Source: Beijerinckiaceae bacterium
GTDB lineage: Bacteria > Pseudomonadota > Alphaproteobacteria > Rhizobiales > Beijerinckiaceae
Direction of reading: 5' to 3'
DNA length: 64,000 nt
Assembly (NCBI GenBank): GCA_019753285.1
Contig: JAIELD010000023.1
Location: 42,647 to 106,646 of the forward strand
Positions 1-8,392 of this stretch are shown one piece after another (position 1 is the stretch's first letter; each line of letters opens with the position of its first letter). Made by a program: the position numbers and the translations under genes. The notes beneath the pieces are model-generated. The model was not told the origin of the DNA. It worked only from the letters and a program-made list of their open reading frames with translations, and searched no databases.

Positions 1-639
1 CGTCGGCGACAGCAGCGGAAAGATGATCGTCCAGAAGCGCCGCATCGGCCGCGCGCCGTCGATCGCCGCAGCCTCAATCACCGAGCGGGGTATCGCCTGA
101 AGGCCTGCGAGAAAGAACAGGAAATTATAGCTGATCTGCTTCCAGGTGGCGGCGAGCACGACCATGATGAGCGCATGGTTGCTGTTCAGAAGCGGGTTCC
201 AGTCGACGCCGTTGGCGCGCAGCAGTTTGGACAGAACGCCGAGCGACGGCTGCAGCATGAACAGCCAGAGCACGCCGGCAAGCGCCGGCGCGACCGCATA
301 TGGCCAGACGAGCAGCGTGCGATACGCGTTGCGCCCTGAAATCTGCTTGTTCGCCATCGAAGCCAGCAGCAACGCGATCGCCATCGCCAGAAAGGTCACA
401 ACGGCCGAAAACCAGGCCGTCGTCAGCATGCTCGCGTAATAATCGGGCTTCGAGAGCAGATCGCGGTAATTGTCGAGCCAGACGAATTCGCTCGATGTCC
501 CGAACGCGTCCTCGATCAGGAAGGACTGCCAGACAGCCTGGCTCGCGGGCCAATAGAAAAAGACGAGCGTGATGAGGATCTGCGGCAACAGCAATGCGTA
601 GGGCAGAAGCTTGTTGTCGAAGATCGCCCGCTTTTCCAT
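1..639 (-). CDS. ugpA: Glycerol-3-phosphate ABC transporter permease UgpA (3' end outside window)
   Basis: Reading leftwards from an ATG at 637-639 gives [20 protein letters not shown] and runs open to the window edge, so the C-terminus is missing. It has hydrophobic segments typical of a binding-protein-dependent permease. The EAA loop that docks on the ATPase is visible near the left edge ([18 protein letters not shown]). Together with the downstream ATPase (outside the window) it would import sn-glycerol-3-phosphate or its diesters across the inner membrane. It follows ugpB by 18 bp in the same direction, the usual ugpBAEC order. The substrate assignment rests on the family and the ugpB neighbour. 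Confidence 0.9.
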   Translation of the reverse strand, partial: MEKRAIFDNKLLPYALLLPQILITLVFFYWPASQAVWQSFLIEDAFGTSSEFVWLDNYRDLLSKPDYYASMLTTAWFSAVVTFLAMAIALLLASMANKQISGRNAYRTLLVWPYAVAPALAGVLWLFMLQPSLGVLSKLLRANGVDWNPLLNSNHALIMVVLAATWKQISYNFLFFLAGLQAIPRSVIEAAAIDGARPMRRFWTIIFPLLSPT

Positions 640-657
640 GGCTCGCGGTCCGTTCGT

Positions 658-1974
658 CTAGCGGGCCGCGGTCTTCTCGAATTGACGCAGCATCTGGTTG
701 CCACGCTCGACCGCGGCGTCGAGGGCTTCCTTCGCGGTCTTCTTGCCGGCTAGCGCCGCCTCGATCTCCTCCGACCACACATCGCGCATCTGCACCATGT
801 TGCCGAAGCGCAGGCCCTTGGAGTTCTCGGTCGGCTCCTTGTTGGTCAATTCGAGCAGCGGTACTTCGAGCGCTGGCTTGTCCTTGTAGAAGCCGGACGC
901 CTTGGTCTTCTCGTAAGCAGCCTTGGTGATCGGCAGATAGCCTGAGTCCTGGTGCAGCTTCGCCTGGCGGTCGGTGTCGGACAGGAAGGTGAAGAACTTT
1001 GCGACGCCCTTGTATTCGGCCGGCGTCTTGCCGCCGAGCACCCAGAGGGACGCGCCGCCGATGATCGAGTTCTGCGGCGCGCCCTGCACATCGGGATAGT
1101 AGGGCATCGGCGCGGCGGCATAATCGAATTTCGCATTCGCCTTCACATTGCCGTAGAAGGCGGAGGAGGTGAGAAACAGGCCGCATTCGCCGGAGGTGAA
1201 GCGACCCTCCGAAGCGTTGGTGCGGCCAGAATAATCGAAGGTCTTGTCCTTCTGGAGTTCGGCGAGCTTGGCGAGGTGACGCACCTGCAGCGGGCCGTTG
1301 ATCTTCAATTCGGTGTCGAAGCCGTCCATGCCGTTGGAGCGGGTGCCGAGCGGCACGTTATGCCAGGCGGAAAGCTGCTCGATGTTGGCCCAGGTCGTCC
1401 AGGCGGTGGAAAAGCCACAGGTCGGGCTGACAGTCTTCAATTTTGCAGCGGCCTCGAACACCTCCGGCCATGTCTTCGGCGGCTGGTCGGCGTTGAGCCC
1501 AGCCTTCTTCAGAAGGTCGCGGTTGACCCACATCACCATGCTGGATGAATTGAACGGGAAGGACAGCATCTCGCCCTTTGTGGTCGAGTAGTAGCCGGTG
1601 ATGGCGGGAAGGTAGATTTTCGGATCGAAGGTTTCGCCGGCATCCTTCATCACGTCCTGCACGGGCTTCACCGCGCCTTTCGCCGCCATCATGGTGGCTG
1701 TGCCGACCTCGAACACCTGGAGGATGTGCGGCGCGTTCCCTGAACGGTAGGCTGCGATGCCGGCATTCATCGTATCGGCGTAGGAACCCTTGAAGACCGG
1801 AACGACCTTGTAGTCCTGCTGGCTGGCGTTGAAGTCATTGGCGAGGCGCACGACAACATCGTTGTTTGCGCCTGTCATGGCGTGCCACCACTGGATTTCG
1901 GTCTGCGCATTCGCCGGCGTCGCGGCGAAGGCGGCGGCTGCCGTCATGAAGGCAATCAGCATCGAGTTTTTCAC
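658..1974 (-). CDS. ugpB: Glycerol-3-phosphate ABC transporter substrate-binding protein UgpB
   Basis: A 438-residue periplasmic binding protein of the extracellular solute-binding family 1, which captures glycerol-3-phosphate for UgpAE. I chose the GTG at 1972-1974 because a GGGAGAAG ribosome site lies about 4 bases upstream and the reading then opens with a Sec signal peptide (VKNSMLIAFMT...ATPANAQ), followed by the family-typical TEIQWWHAM. The frame stays open 31 codons further upstream, but that stretch has no signal character. First gene of the ugp operon here. I saw no convincing Pho box upstream, although rhizobial ugp genes are often PhoB-controlled. Confidence 0.92.
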   Translation of the reverse strand: MKNSMLIAFMTAAAAFAATPANAQTEIQWWHAMTGANNDVVVRLANDFNASQQDYKVVPVFKGSYADTMNAGIAAYRSGNAPHILQVFEVGTATMMAAKGAVKPVQDVMKDAGETFDPKIYLPAITGYYSTTKGEMLSFPFNSSSMVMWVNRDLLKKAGLNADQPPKTWPEVFEAAAKLKTVSPTCGFSTAWTTWANIEQLSAWHNVPLGTRSNGMDGFDTELKINGPLQVRHLAKLAELQKDKTFDYSGRTNASEGRFTSGECGLFLTSSAFYGNVKANAKFDYAAAPMPYYPDVQGAPQNSIIGGASLWVLGGKTPAEYKGVAKFFTFLSDTDRQAKLHQDSGYLPITKAAYEKTKASGFYKDKPALEVPLLELTNKEPTENSKGLRFGNMVQMRDVWSEEIEAALAGKKTAKEALDAAVERGNQMLRQFEKTAAR

Positions 1975-2315
1975 GGTCTTCTCCCTGAGCGTTCGGCGGC
2001 TTTCGGCAACCTGTGTCAGAATTCGCGCGGTCTGGCGCAGCGCGGCTGAGCGATGCTGACGTTGCAATTTTCTGTGACGGTGACGTGACCGGTAGCCCCG
2101 ATCCTTGTTATGGGCTCAAAGGTCCATACTTTGCGGCTTATGTCAAAATCGCCTGGAAAAATGGGCTTGCGCACCATGTGATAGTGTCGCTTTGCCGTTA
2201 GTTTCCAATCGGTTGGCTATCGAATAGCTGTTGATTTTTTGCAACGCAGCGACGAAATCGCTTTTATCCTTTAGTATTGCGATTTACGCTCTCCTTTTAG
2301 CAGGAGGTGCCGACC
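1975..2315. other. Intergenic region between ugpB and a small membrane ORF
   Basis: No supported protein gene. It contains the divergent upstream regions of ugpB (minus) and the 27-residue ORF (plus). At 2074-2089 there are three closely spaced GTGAC units, of unknown meaning. AT-rich sequence from about 2225 carries the candidate promoter listed separately. Confidence 0.5.
2239..2267 (+). promoter_or_regulatory. Candidate sigma-70 promoter for the 27-aa ORF
   Basis: TTGCAA at 2239-2244, a 17-base spacer, and TTTTAT at 2262-2267 in an AT-rich stretch 49 bases before the small ORF start. The match is moderate and unproven, but position and spacing are right. Confidence 0.4.
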
Positions 2316-2399
2316 ATGGGACTTGCGCTAAAGCTGGACATATTCGTCATCGGAGCCATGTTCTTGTTTCTGGCGTCGATCGTTATGGGAGCGTTCTGA
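2316..2399 (+). CDS. 27-residue hydrophobic small membrane protein, function unknown
   Basis: ATG at 2316 with a very strong AGGAGGT ribosome site 7 bases upstream encodes MGLALKLDIFVIGAMFLFLA plus SIVMGAF, then TGA. Nearly the whole peptide is one predicted transmembrane helix with a short Lys/Asp N-terminal face. A candidate promoter lies just upstream and a perfect-stem intrinsic terminator at 2455-2489, so it looks like a self-contained monocistronic gene. It is too short for ordinary gene callers. I do not recognise a named family and assign no function. Confidence 0.7.
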   Translation: MGLALKLDIFVIGAMFLFLASIVMGAF

Positions 2400-2454
2400 C
2401 AGGCCGTTTCTGTCTCGCCCGCGTACTACTTCACGTAGGGCCAACACGAAAAAG

Positions 2455-2489
2455 AGGGCGTGCTCGCAACCGAGACGCCCTTTGTTTTT
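2455..2489 (+). terminator. Intrinsic terminator after the 27-aa ORF
   Basis: AGGGCGT (2455-2461) pairs perfectly with ACGCCCT (2475-2481) across a 13-base loop and is followed by TTGTTTTT. It lies 56 bases after the small ORF stop. Confidence 0.75.
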
Positions 2490-2609
2490 GTCCTTGCCTC
2501 TTTTCGAGCCTCGCCAGTCGCCGGGCTCGCCCCCCACAAAATGGGCCGGCTGATACGGACGCTGCGGTCCCGTCTGCGATACGCTGCGGCTATAGATCAA
2601 GTGTCGCCG

Positions 2610-2726
2610 TCAGCCGATGGCGAGACCCACCACGGCCATCGTCATCAGAGCGCACCAGGACAGCACGCCCCCGACCTGCCTGACGAAGCTGGTTCCAGAA
2701 TTCGGATGATCGAAGTCCATATCCAT
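2610..2726 (-). CDS. 38-residue small protein with one hydrophobic segment
   Basis: ATG at 2724-2726, preceded by a GAAGGAG ribosome site, gives MDMDFDHPNSGTSFVRQVGG followed by a hydrophobic VLSWCALMTMAVVGLAIG and a stop at 2610-2612. The acidic N-terminus and C-terminal helix suggest a small inner-membrane protein. It lies between the terminator of the 27-aa gene and a small secreted-protein gene on the same strand. No family recognised. Support is the ribosome site and the organised peptide; it could still be a chance ORF. Confidence 0.5.
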   Translation of the reverse strand: MDMDFDHPNSGTSFVRQVGGVLSWCALMTMAVVGLAIG

Positions 2727-2795
2727 CACTCCTTCGCGAGCAAAAGTCTCGGCGACAGGAATTGTTCCGTTTTGCGCGGTGTCTGCCGCTGTTGC

Positions 2796-3107
2796 TCACA
2801 CCGGCTTCGGGCAGGCCGCCGGCACGCTGGCGCGAGAGTGGCGCAGGAAATTCGTACCCTGTGAAACGTCGCAGCCCCTGTCCGAGAATCGCCAGTTGGT
2901 GACGTTCTGCGTCAGTTCACACATCGCCATGCGCGGTCCGTTCGGCGTGCTGAGGCAGATGTTCTCGCCGAGCTTGAAGTTGTGGCCATTCGCCCGGCAG
3001 GTGCATTCGGGCAGGGTGGGCGCTTCCTGAGCGAAGGCCGGTGGAGCCAGAGCACCGCCAGCCAGCGTCAGGCAGGAAAACAGAAGCGAACGCGCGGTCT
3101 TCACCAT
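2796..3107 (-). CDS. Small secreted cysteine-containing protein, unknown function
   Basis: A 103-residue protein that opens with a clear Sec signal peptide (MVKTARSLLFSCLTLAGGALA, cleavage after AFA). The mature part is about 78 residues with six cysteines (CTCRANGH, NICLS, MCELT, GCDVS, AACPK), consistent with disulfide bonds in the periplasm. Start at 3107 is supported by a GGAAAGG ribosome site. It does not obviously belong to a flanking operon. No family assigned. Confidence 0.75.
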   Translation of the reverse strand: MVKTARSLLFSCLTLAGGALAPPAFAQEAPTLPECTCRANGHNFKLGENICLSTPNGPRMAMCELTQNVTNWRFSDRGCDVSQGTNFLRHSRASVPAACPKPV

Positions 3108-3200
3108 GGCTCGACCTTTCCGTCCGACCGGCTTCGCCGATCGTCACAGATGAAGTGTGCGCCCGCCTTTTGCTTTTGAAAAGAGCTTAATTGGCGCGTT

Positions 3201-4070
3201 TCAAACGCCGTTCGCCTTGAACCAGGCTTGCATCTTGGCCCAGCCGTCTTTCGCGGCCGCGTCGCGGTAGCTTGGTCGATAGTCGGCGTTGAAAGCGTGC
3301 GGCGTGTCCGGGTAGACGACGATCTCGACTTTCTTGCCTGCGGCGGTCGCCGCCTTCTTGATGTCCTCTGTCGTGGAAACCGGGATACCGGTGTCGGCCG
3401 CGCCGTAAAGGCCGAGCACAGGGCAGTTCAGCTTCGAGACGAGGTCGATCGGATGCTGCGGCGTCATTTCGTTCTTGTCGCCCGTCACGCGGCCATACCA
3501 TGCGACCGCTGCTTTCAGGCCGGGATTATGCTCGGCGTAGAGCCAGGTGATGCGCCCGCCCCAGCAAAATCCGGTGATGGCGAGCCGGTCTGTCGCGGCG
3601 CCTTCCGATTTCGCGAAGGCGACCGTCGCGTCGAGATCGCCGATGACCTGCGCATCAGGCACCTTCGAGACGATGTCCTTGATGAGCGCGCCGACATCGG
3701 CGATCTTGGAGGCGTCGCCCTGCCGGAAATAGAGTTCGGTCGCAATCGCATAATAGCCGAGCTTGGCGAGCCTGCGGCAGATGTCCTTGATGTGCTCGTG
3801 AACGCCGAAGATCTCCTGAACCACGAGCACGACCGGCGCGGCGGCGTTGCCAGCCGGCTTCGCGCGGTAGGCCGGGATCGTGGCGGAGCCGACCTTCACC
3901 TCGACCATTCCTGCGGTGAGACCTGCCGCGTCGGTCTGGATCGTCTGCGCCGAGACCGGCTGCACGCTCAGCGCATAGCCCGCTCCGGCGATGGCGACGC
4001 CACCCTTGAGAACGGTTCTCCGTCCGACCGGCCCGGTGGTCTCGCCTGCCTTTTCCATGTTGATGTCCAT
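3201..4070 (-). CDS. Dienelactone hydrolase family protein with twin-arginine signal
   Basis: A 289-residue alpha/beta hydrolase. The catalytic triad of the dienelactone hydrolase family is in place: nucleophile Cys169 in GFCWGG, Asp226 in YGAADTGIP, and His258 in PDTPHAF. The N-terminus carries GRRTVLKGGVAIAGAGYAL, a twin-arginine-type signal, so the enzyme is probably exported folded. Start at 4070 is chosen over an upstream in-frame ATG at 4145 because of the AAGGGAAA ribosome site. Members hydrolyse dienelactones or related esters; the actual substrate cannot be read from the sequence. Confidence 0.88.
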   Translation of the reverse strand: MDINMEKAGETTGPVGRRTVLKGGVAIAGAGYALSVQPVSAQTIQTDAAGLTAGMVEVKVGSATIPAYRAKPAGNAAAPVVLVVQEIFGVHEHIKDICRRLAKLGYYAIATELYFRQGDASKIADVGALIKDIVSKVPDAQVIGDLDATVAFAKSEGAATDRLAITGFCWGGRITWLYAEHNPGLKAAVAWYGRVTGDKNEMTPQHPIDLVSKLNCPVLGLYGAADTGIPVSTTEDIKKAATAAGKKVEIVVYPDTPHAFNADYRPSYRDAAAKDGWAKMQAWFKANGV

Positions 4071-4250
4071 CTGACGTTTCCCTTGCAGTTCTGATTGGCG
4101 ACTGCCCCCTGCCAACAGCATTAACGCGGATTGAGGCCGCTTCAAAGCATTGACCGTAAACCGCCTTTTTGCGCGCTTCTTTTATTTTTCGGCATTTCGC
4201 CCTATATTGTCACTGCCGGAGTGTTCCGGCGCGGGAGTTCAGGGAAGTTC

Positions 4251-5285
4251 ATGGCAAACGCAATCGTTTCGTCGTCTTCTGGCAGCCAAAACAACAAGAA
4301 GGGCCTGCGCAGGGCCAGCACGGTCATCGCAGCGGCCTTCATTGCCGCCACCATCGGTTCCAGCTTCGCCGTCGCCAAGCCCGGCGGCGGAGGCAGCGTC
4401 GGCAGCCGAGGCTCGCGCACCTACAGCGCGCCGGCCGCCACGCCAACCGCGCCGACAGGTGCGACGCCGTTCGCCCGCAGCACGACGCCGGCCGCCGCGC
4501 CGGCAGCGCAGCAGGCGCGTCCCGGCGGTTTCAATCCAGCCGCCGCTCCGGCAAGGCCCGCCAGCCGCTTCGGCACCGGCCTGATGGCCGGCTTGCTCGG
4601 CGCAGGTCTGTTCGGCGCTCTGCTCGGCTCCGGCTTCATGGGCGGGCTTGGCGGGCTTATGTCCTTCATCGGCCTCTTCCTGCAGGTCGCGCTCATCGGC
4701 ATGCTCATCATGTTCGCGCTGCGCTGGTTCCGCGGCCGGTCGTCGGCCGGATCGATGGCGATGGCCGGAGCCGGGAACGCCCCGACCCGCCAGCCGCTTG
4801 CCGGTGATCTCGCCAATCGCTCTGCGATGAGCGGCTCTCCCGCCGGCGCGTCGCGCCCGTTGCCACGCAATGTGCGGATCGAGCCCTCCGATTATCAGGC
4901 TTTCGAGCGTCTGCTTTCGGAAGTACAGGGCGCTTACAGCCAGGAAAACGTGAATACGCTCAAGGCGATCGCGACCCCGGAAATGACCTCGTATTTCGAG
5001 GAGGAGTTGTCGGAAAACAGCCGTCGGGGCGTCGTCAACCGCGTCTCAAACGTCAAGCTTCTGCAGGGCGACCTGTCCGAAGCCTGGGGCGAGGCCAACG
5101 CCGAGTATGCGACCGTCGCCATGCGCTACGCTCTCGTCGACGAGACGCTCGATCGCTCGACCGGCAAGCCGACACCCGGCAGCCAGAACGGGCCGCAGGA
5201 AGCGACGGAATACTGGACCTTCGTCCGGCCCGCCAATGCGGCGAACGACGCCTGGAAACTGTCGGCGATCCAGCAGGCTGCCTGA
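4251..5285 (+). CDS. Tim44-like domain membrane-associated protein
   Basis: A 344-residue protein. Order: N-terminal hydrophobic signal/anchor (about residues 23-44), a Gly/Ala/Pro-rich low-complexity linker, a strongly hydrophobic Gly-rich segment (GTGLMAGLLGAGLFGALLGS and onward, about residues 107-160), then a C-terminal Tim44-like fold starting near the FERLLSEVQGAYSQEN motif and ending in WTFVRPANAANDAWKLSAIQ. Tim44-like proteins are common in alphaproteobacteria; the bacterial role is unsettled. I chose the ATG at 4251 (AGGGAAG upstream) rather than the frame's earlier ATG at 4131. Followed by its own terminator. Confidence 0.85.
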   Translation: MANAIVSSSSGSQNNKKGLRRASTVIAAAFIAATIGSSFAVAKPGGGGSVGSRGSRTYSAPAATPTAPTGATPFARSTTPAAAPAAQQARPGGFNPAAAPARPASRFGTGLMAGLLGAGLFGALLGSGFMGGLGGLMSFIGLFLQVALIGMLIMFALRWFRGRSSAGSMAMAGAGNAPTRQPLAGDLANRSAMSGSPAGASRPLPRNVRIEPSDYQAFERLLSEVQGAYSQENVNTLKAIATPEMTSYFEEELSENSRRGVVNRVSNVKLLQGDLSEAWGEANAEYATVAMRYALVDETLDRSTGKPTPGSQNGPQEATEYWTFVRPANAANDAWKLSAIQQAA

Positions 5286-5312
5286 CCAGCCAATCGCCAG
5301 AATCAAGACCGA

Positions 5313-5334
5313 GGCCGCCTCCGGGCGGCCTTTT
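5313..5334 (+). terminator. Intrinsic terminator after the Tim44-like gene
   Basis: GGCCGCC (5313-5319) and GGCGGCC (5324-5330) form a perfect 7-bp GC stem with a 4-base loop followed by TTTT, 28 bases after the stop codon. Confidence 0.85.
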
Positions 5335-5364
5335 CGTTGATCGCCCCGTCGAGGAGAGCCCGCC

Positions 5365-5709
5365 ATGACCGCGACCAAGGATATAGTGAGCTATCAGGAG
5401 TTCGATCGGATCGACATGCGCATCGGCCGCATCGTGGACGTCCAGCCATTTCCGCGTGCCCGAAACCCGTCTTATAAGCTCGCCATCGATATCGGGGCCG
5501 AGCGCCCCGTTTGGTCCAGCGCGCAGGTCACGCAGTATGCTTGCGAAGACCTAATCGGCACGCTCGTCGTCTGCGTCTGTAATTTCGCCCCGAAAAACAT
5601 TGCGGGCTTTCTCTCGGAAGTGCTGGTGCTTGGGGCTGCCGGGCCGGATGGCAAGGTCGTGCTGCTCAGCCCGCGGGGCGAAGTCAGCCCCGGGCAAGCC
5701 ATCTATTGA
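5365..5709 (+). CDS. csaA: CsaA-type tRNA-binding domain protein
   Basis: A 114-residue stand-alone OB-fold protein of the tRNA-binding domain family. Characteristic segments are YQEFDRIDMRIGRIVDVQ at the start, and NFAPKNIAGFLSEVLVLG then SPRGEVSPGQAIY at the end. CsaA proteins act as small cytoplasmic export-related chaperones or tRNA binders. Length matches the family (about 110). A GAGGAGAG ribosome site precedes the ATG. The gene appears to be monocistronic, with a terminator upstream and a PilZ gene 50 bp downstream. Confidence 0.9.
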   Translation: MTATKDIVSYQEFDRIDMRIGRIVDVQPFPRARNPSYKLAIDIGAERPVWSSAQVTQYACEDLIGTLVVCVCNFAPKNIAGFLSEVLVLGAAGPDGKVVLLSPRGEVSPGQAIY

Positions 5710-5759
5710 ATGGTTCATCGGCAGCATGATCGCTTTGCGCGCCAGGTCCGAGGACCAGG

Positions 5760-6074
5760 ATGCGTCGGCATCGACCGCACGAGGTGGATTGCAAGTTGGA
5801 ACCGGACGCCAGCGATACGGCTGCCCACACCGAGCGAGCATCGGACCGCCGTCGCGTTTTGAAGGCTGGCCGGATCGAGCTCAAGAACAGGTCGGTGATC
5901 GATTGCACGGTTCGCAACATCAGCCGCACCGGCGCGCGTCTTCGCGTGGAAGAAAGCTATTGGATACCCGAACATTTCACGATCGACATTCCGAGCGAGG
6001 GATTGCGGCGAAGCTGCCGCGTCCAGTGGCGGAACGCTGTCGATCTCGGCGTCAAGTTCGACGAGCCGGAATGA
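5760..6074 (+). CDS. Small PilZ-domain protein
   Basis: A 104-residue protein that is essentially one PilZ domain. The two c-di-GMP contact motifs are visible: an Arg-rich DRRRVLKAG near residue 29 and NISRTGARL near residue 53. PilZ proteins act as cytoplasmic c-di-GMP receptors controlling motility, polysaccharide or attachment. The start at 5760 has only a weak GAGG upstream and a start slightly inside is possible. The gene converges with the LysR gene, 6 bp between stops. The target cannot be inferred. Confidence 0.8.
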   Translation: MRRHRPHEVDCKLEPDASDTAAHTERASDRRRVLKAGRIELKNRSVIDCTVRNISRTGARLRVEESYWIPEHFTIDIPSEGLRRSCRVQWRNAVDLGVKFDEPE

Positions 6075-6080
6075 GCAGGG

Positions 6081-6932
6081 TCAGGCCGCCATCTGGACAA
6101 AGCGGCTCGCGATCCAATCGATCACAAGGCGCGCTTCGGCATCGGTTTGGAGATGAGGCTGCATCAGAAGCCATGCTTCGCGTCGCGCTTTGAGCGGCGT
6201 GGCGACGAACGCCGGATCGGTCTGAAGATCGCACGCAGCATGGCGCGGCAGCACGCCCGATGCCTTGCCGGACTGGATGGCTGTTCGGATAAGGCTGATG
6301 CTCGATGTCTTCAGCCGCATGGTCGTCGGCAGGGCAAGCGCTGCGAGTTCGACCATCTCAGGCGTACCTGCAAGCTCGGGCGGATAGCAGCAGCCGAACA
6401 GGGCATCGTGATCTGCCCCACGCTCCGCCGGCTGGAACAGGATGAAGCGAATATCGCCGAGCTTGCGCATCTTGAAATTGCCGCGCTCCGGCTTGCCGAG
6501 CCGGATGGCGAGATCGGTCTGCCAGCGTGAGAAATCCATGTTGCGATCCGAGAGCTCGAATTCGAGCGCGATGTCCGGGTGCGCGGCGAGGAATGATGCG
6601 AGGTCGGGCGCAAGAACATGTTCGGCGATCGAGGCGGTGGCGGTGATCCGCAGCAGCCGCGCCGCAGCGCCAGATGTCCGTGCGATGGCCAATGCGCGCT
6701 GGGCAGCCTCGGCCATCTCCGCGATCGGTTCGAGCAAGGCGAGGCAGCGCGGAGTTGCGCGGCGAAGCCCGTCGACGGCATCGAACAGCACGAAGCCGAG
6801 CGCCTGTTCCGCTCTGGCGAGCCTGCGGGCGATCGTTGTTTCATCAATGCGGAGCGCCTTGGCCGCGCGCGCGAATGTGCCGTCGCGATGGACGGCCGCG
6901 ACGATACGAAGATCATCCCAGTTGAGACGCAT
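6081..6932 (-). CDS. LysR-family regulator, divergent from an isochorismatase-like gene
   Basis: A 283-residue LysR-type transcription factor: N-terminal winged helix (WDDLRIVAAVHRDGTFARAA followed by TTIARRLARAEQALG) and a C-terminal effector domain. Start at 6932 is the ATG giving MRLNWDDLR. An in-frame ATG 15 bases further up would add five non-conserved residues. It is divergently transcribed from the isochorismatase-like hydrolase at 7042, the usual arrangement in which a LysR protein controls itself and its neighbour. The shared 109-bp region holds repeated TGCA-based palindromes. Confidence 0.88.
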   Translation of the reverse strand: MRLNWDDLRIVAAVHRDGTFARAAKALRIDETTIARRLARAEQALGFVLFDAVDGLRRATPRCLALLEPIAEMAEAAQRALAIARTSGAAARLLRITATASIAEHVLAPDLASFLAAHPDIALEFELSDRNMDFSRWQTDLAIRLGKPERGNFKMRKLGDIRFILFQPAERGADHDALFGCCYPPELAGTPEMVELAALALPTTMRLKTSSISLIRTAIQSGKASGVLPRHAACDLQTDPAFVATPLKARREAWLLMQPHLQTDAEARLVIDWIASRFVQMAA

Positions 6933-6942
6933 GGGCCATTCC

Positions 6943-6987
6943 TGCAAAATTGCAGCTATCAGTCGCGTTTTATCTGCATGATTGCAG
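6943..6987. promoter_or_regulatory. Candidate LysR operator in the divergent intergenic region
   Basis: Two dyads: TGCAAAATTGCA (6943-6954) and CTGCATGATTGCAG (6974-6987). Each contains ATTGCA, and the two ATTGCAG copies begin 32 bp apart (6949 and 6981), three helical turns, placing them on the same DNA face. This suits paired recognition and activation sites of a LysR tetramer. Inference only. Confidence 0.45.
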
Positions 6988-7041
6988 GTAATTCAAATGC
7001 TAGGACAATGTCCATCCAACCCTTTGACAAGGACTTCCTCC

Positions 7042-7650
7042 ATGAACGCCTCATCAGACCTTCCAAAAACACTGTTGCAGATGTCCGGAGCCGACCTTGC
7101 GCCCCCTTCGCTGGCCGATGCAGCTTTGGTTCTCGTCGATCTGCAGAACGAATATCTTTCCGGGCCTCTTCGCCTGCCCGATGCCGAGGCTGCGGTCGAT
7201 GCTGCAAGCATTTTGCTCACGCAGGCGCGGGCAAACGGGGCCACCATCATTCACATCGCCCACAAGGGTGCGGCTGGTGGCGCGTTCGATCGGTCGGCGA
7301 AGCGCGGTGCGATCATCGACGCCGTCGAGCCCCTGCCGGGCGAGACGGTGATTGAAAAAGGCCTGCCGAACGCCTTCGCGGCGACGGCTCTAGACGAGAC
7401 GCTCAAGACCATGGGACGCAAGCAGCTTATCCTCGCCGGTTTCATGACGCATATGTGCATCAGCTCGACGGCGCGCGCGGCGCTCGATCTCAACTATCGC
7501 GTGACGATCGATGCCAATGCCTGCGCAACGCGAGACCTGCCGGATGGGCGCGGCGGATTGATCCGCGCCGCGGCGCTGCACGAGGCATCGCTGATAGCGT
7601 TGTCCGACCGCTTCGCGATCGTCGTGCGCGGGCACGACTGGACCGCCTGA
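7042..7650 (+). CDS. Isochorismatase-like cysteine hydrolase
   Basis: A 202-residue cytoplasmic hydrolase of the isochorismatase superfamily. The triad is readable: Asp33 (LVDLQNEY), Lys106 (VIEKGLPNAF) and Cys139 (FMTHMCISS). Such enzymes cleave amides or vinyl ethers (isochorismate, nicotinamide, carbamates), so the substrate is open. I chose the ATG at 7042 with AAGGA upstream; an in-frame ATT/ATG region from 6982 would overlap the operator. Divergent from a LysR regulator, so probably inducible. Confidence 0.88.
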   Translation: MNASSDLPKTLLQMSGADLAPPSLADAALVLVDLQNEYLSGPLRLPDAEAAVDAASILLTQARANGATIIHIAHKGAAGGAFDRSAKRGAIIDAVEPLPGETVIEKGLPNAFAATALDETLKTMGRKQLILAGFMTHMCISSTARAALDLNYRVTIDANACATRDLPDGRGGLIRAAALHEASLIALSDRFAIVVRGHDWTA

Positions 7651-7674
7651 GCGGCGTGTCCGGCCGCTCCGGCA

Positions 7675-8259
7675 TCAGGCGCGCAGCTTCGCGATCTCCG
7701 CGCGGAACAGCAGCGGCAGAAAGCTCACGGTCATCACGGCGAGATAGACGTTGAAGGCGGTGCTCTCGAACGTGTAATCGCGGATCGAGAACAGCCCGAG
7801 TACGTTGCCTGCCGCCGCAAGCACATATGAGCGCCGATCCTCGGTCTCGGGGTGCGAAATGAACTTGCGGATCGTTGGCGTCGCGGCAAGCATGTCGCTG
7901 ATCAGGCTGAAGACGATTGCGACGACCGGGTTGGCCGTCACTGCCCAGAGCAGGACGGCCAGCAACGAGAAGACGCCGCAGGCGTAGTCGAACCTTTCGA
8001 GCTTCCAATAAGCGTTGCGGTTACTGAACGAGGCGATGAAAACGCAGAGCGGCATGATTCCGCTGGCGAAGATCACCGCTGTCGAGACGCCGACGCCGCT
8101 GGCGAGCTGGGCAAAGGCCCCGATCATCGGCGCGATCGACCAGAGCAGCCAGGTCACCCGATTTGGCTTCGCTTCGCCGCGCAGCGTCGCCCGAATGTAG
8201 GACAGGCCGGAGAGAACGCTCAAGGCGACGCTGACCATGGCGATTGCGGTTTGAAGCAT
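7675..8259 (-). CDS. Polytopic membrane protein, PQ-loop-like
   Basis: A 194-residue protein with about six hydrophobic helices. The first third (SGLSYIRATLRGEAKPNRVT followed by WLLWSIAPM) resembles the PQ-loop repeat seen in SWEET/cystinosin-type small transporters, with Pro-Asn instead of Pro-Gln. A second, weaker occurrence is near FSLISDMLAATPTIRKF. It may transport a small solute. Converges with the isochorismatase gene. Family assignment is tentative. Confidence 0.65.
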   Translation of the reverse strand: MLQTAIAMVSVALSVLSGLSYIRATLRGEAKPNRVTWLLWSIAPMIGAFAQLASGVGVSTAVIFASGIMPLCVFIASFSNRNAYWKLERFDYACGVFSLLAVLLWAVTANPVVAIVFSLISDMLAATPTIRKFISHPETEDRRSYVLAAAGNVLGLFSIRDYTFESTAFNVYLAVMTVSFLPLLFRAEIAKLRA

Positions 8260-8392
8260 CGGCGCTGTCTATCAGCAGCCGCGCGCGAAGGACAGGTGGC
8301 CGCGCAGCAAACCGGCTGAAACACCTGATCGTCATGAACGGATAGGGAACAGAGCCGGTGCCCCAGCGTTACCGGACGCAAAGGAGCGCTCC

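Noticed and set aside
2074..2089. GTGAC repeats as a PHO box for ugpB
   Set aside because: Units do not match the CTGTCAT-type half-sites and spacing; only noted as repeats.
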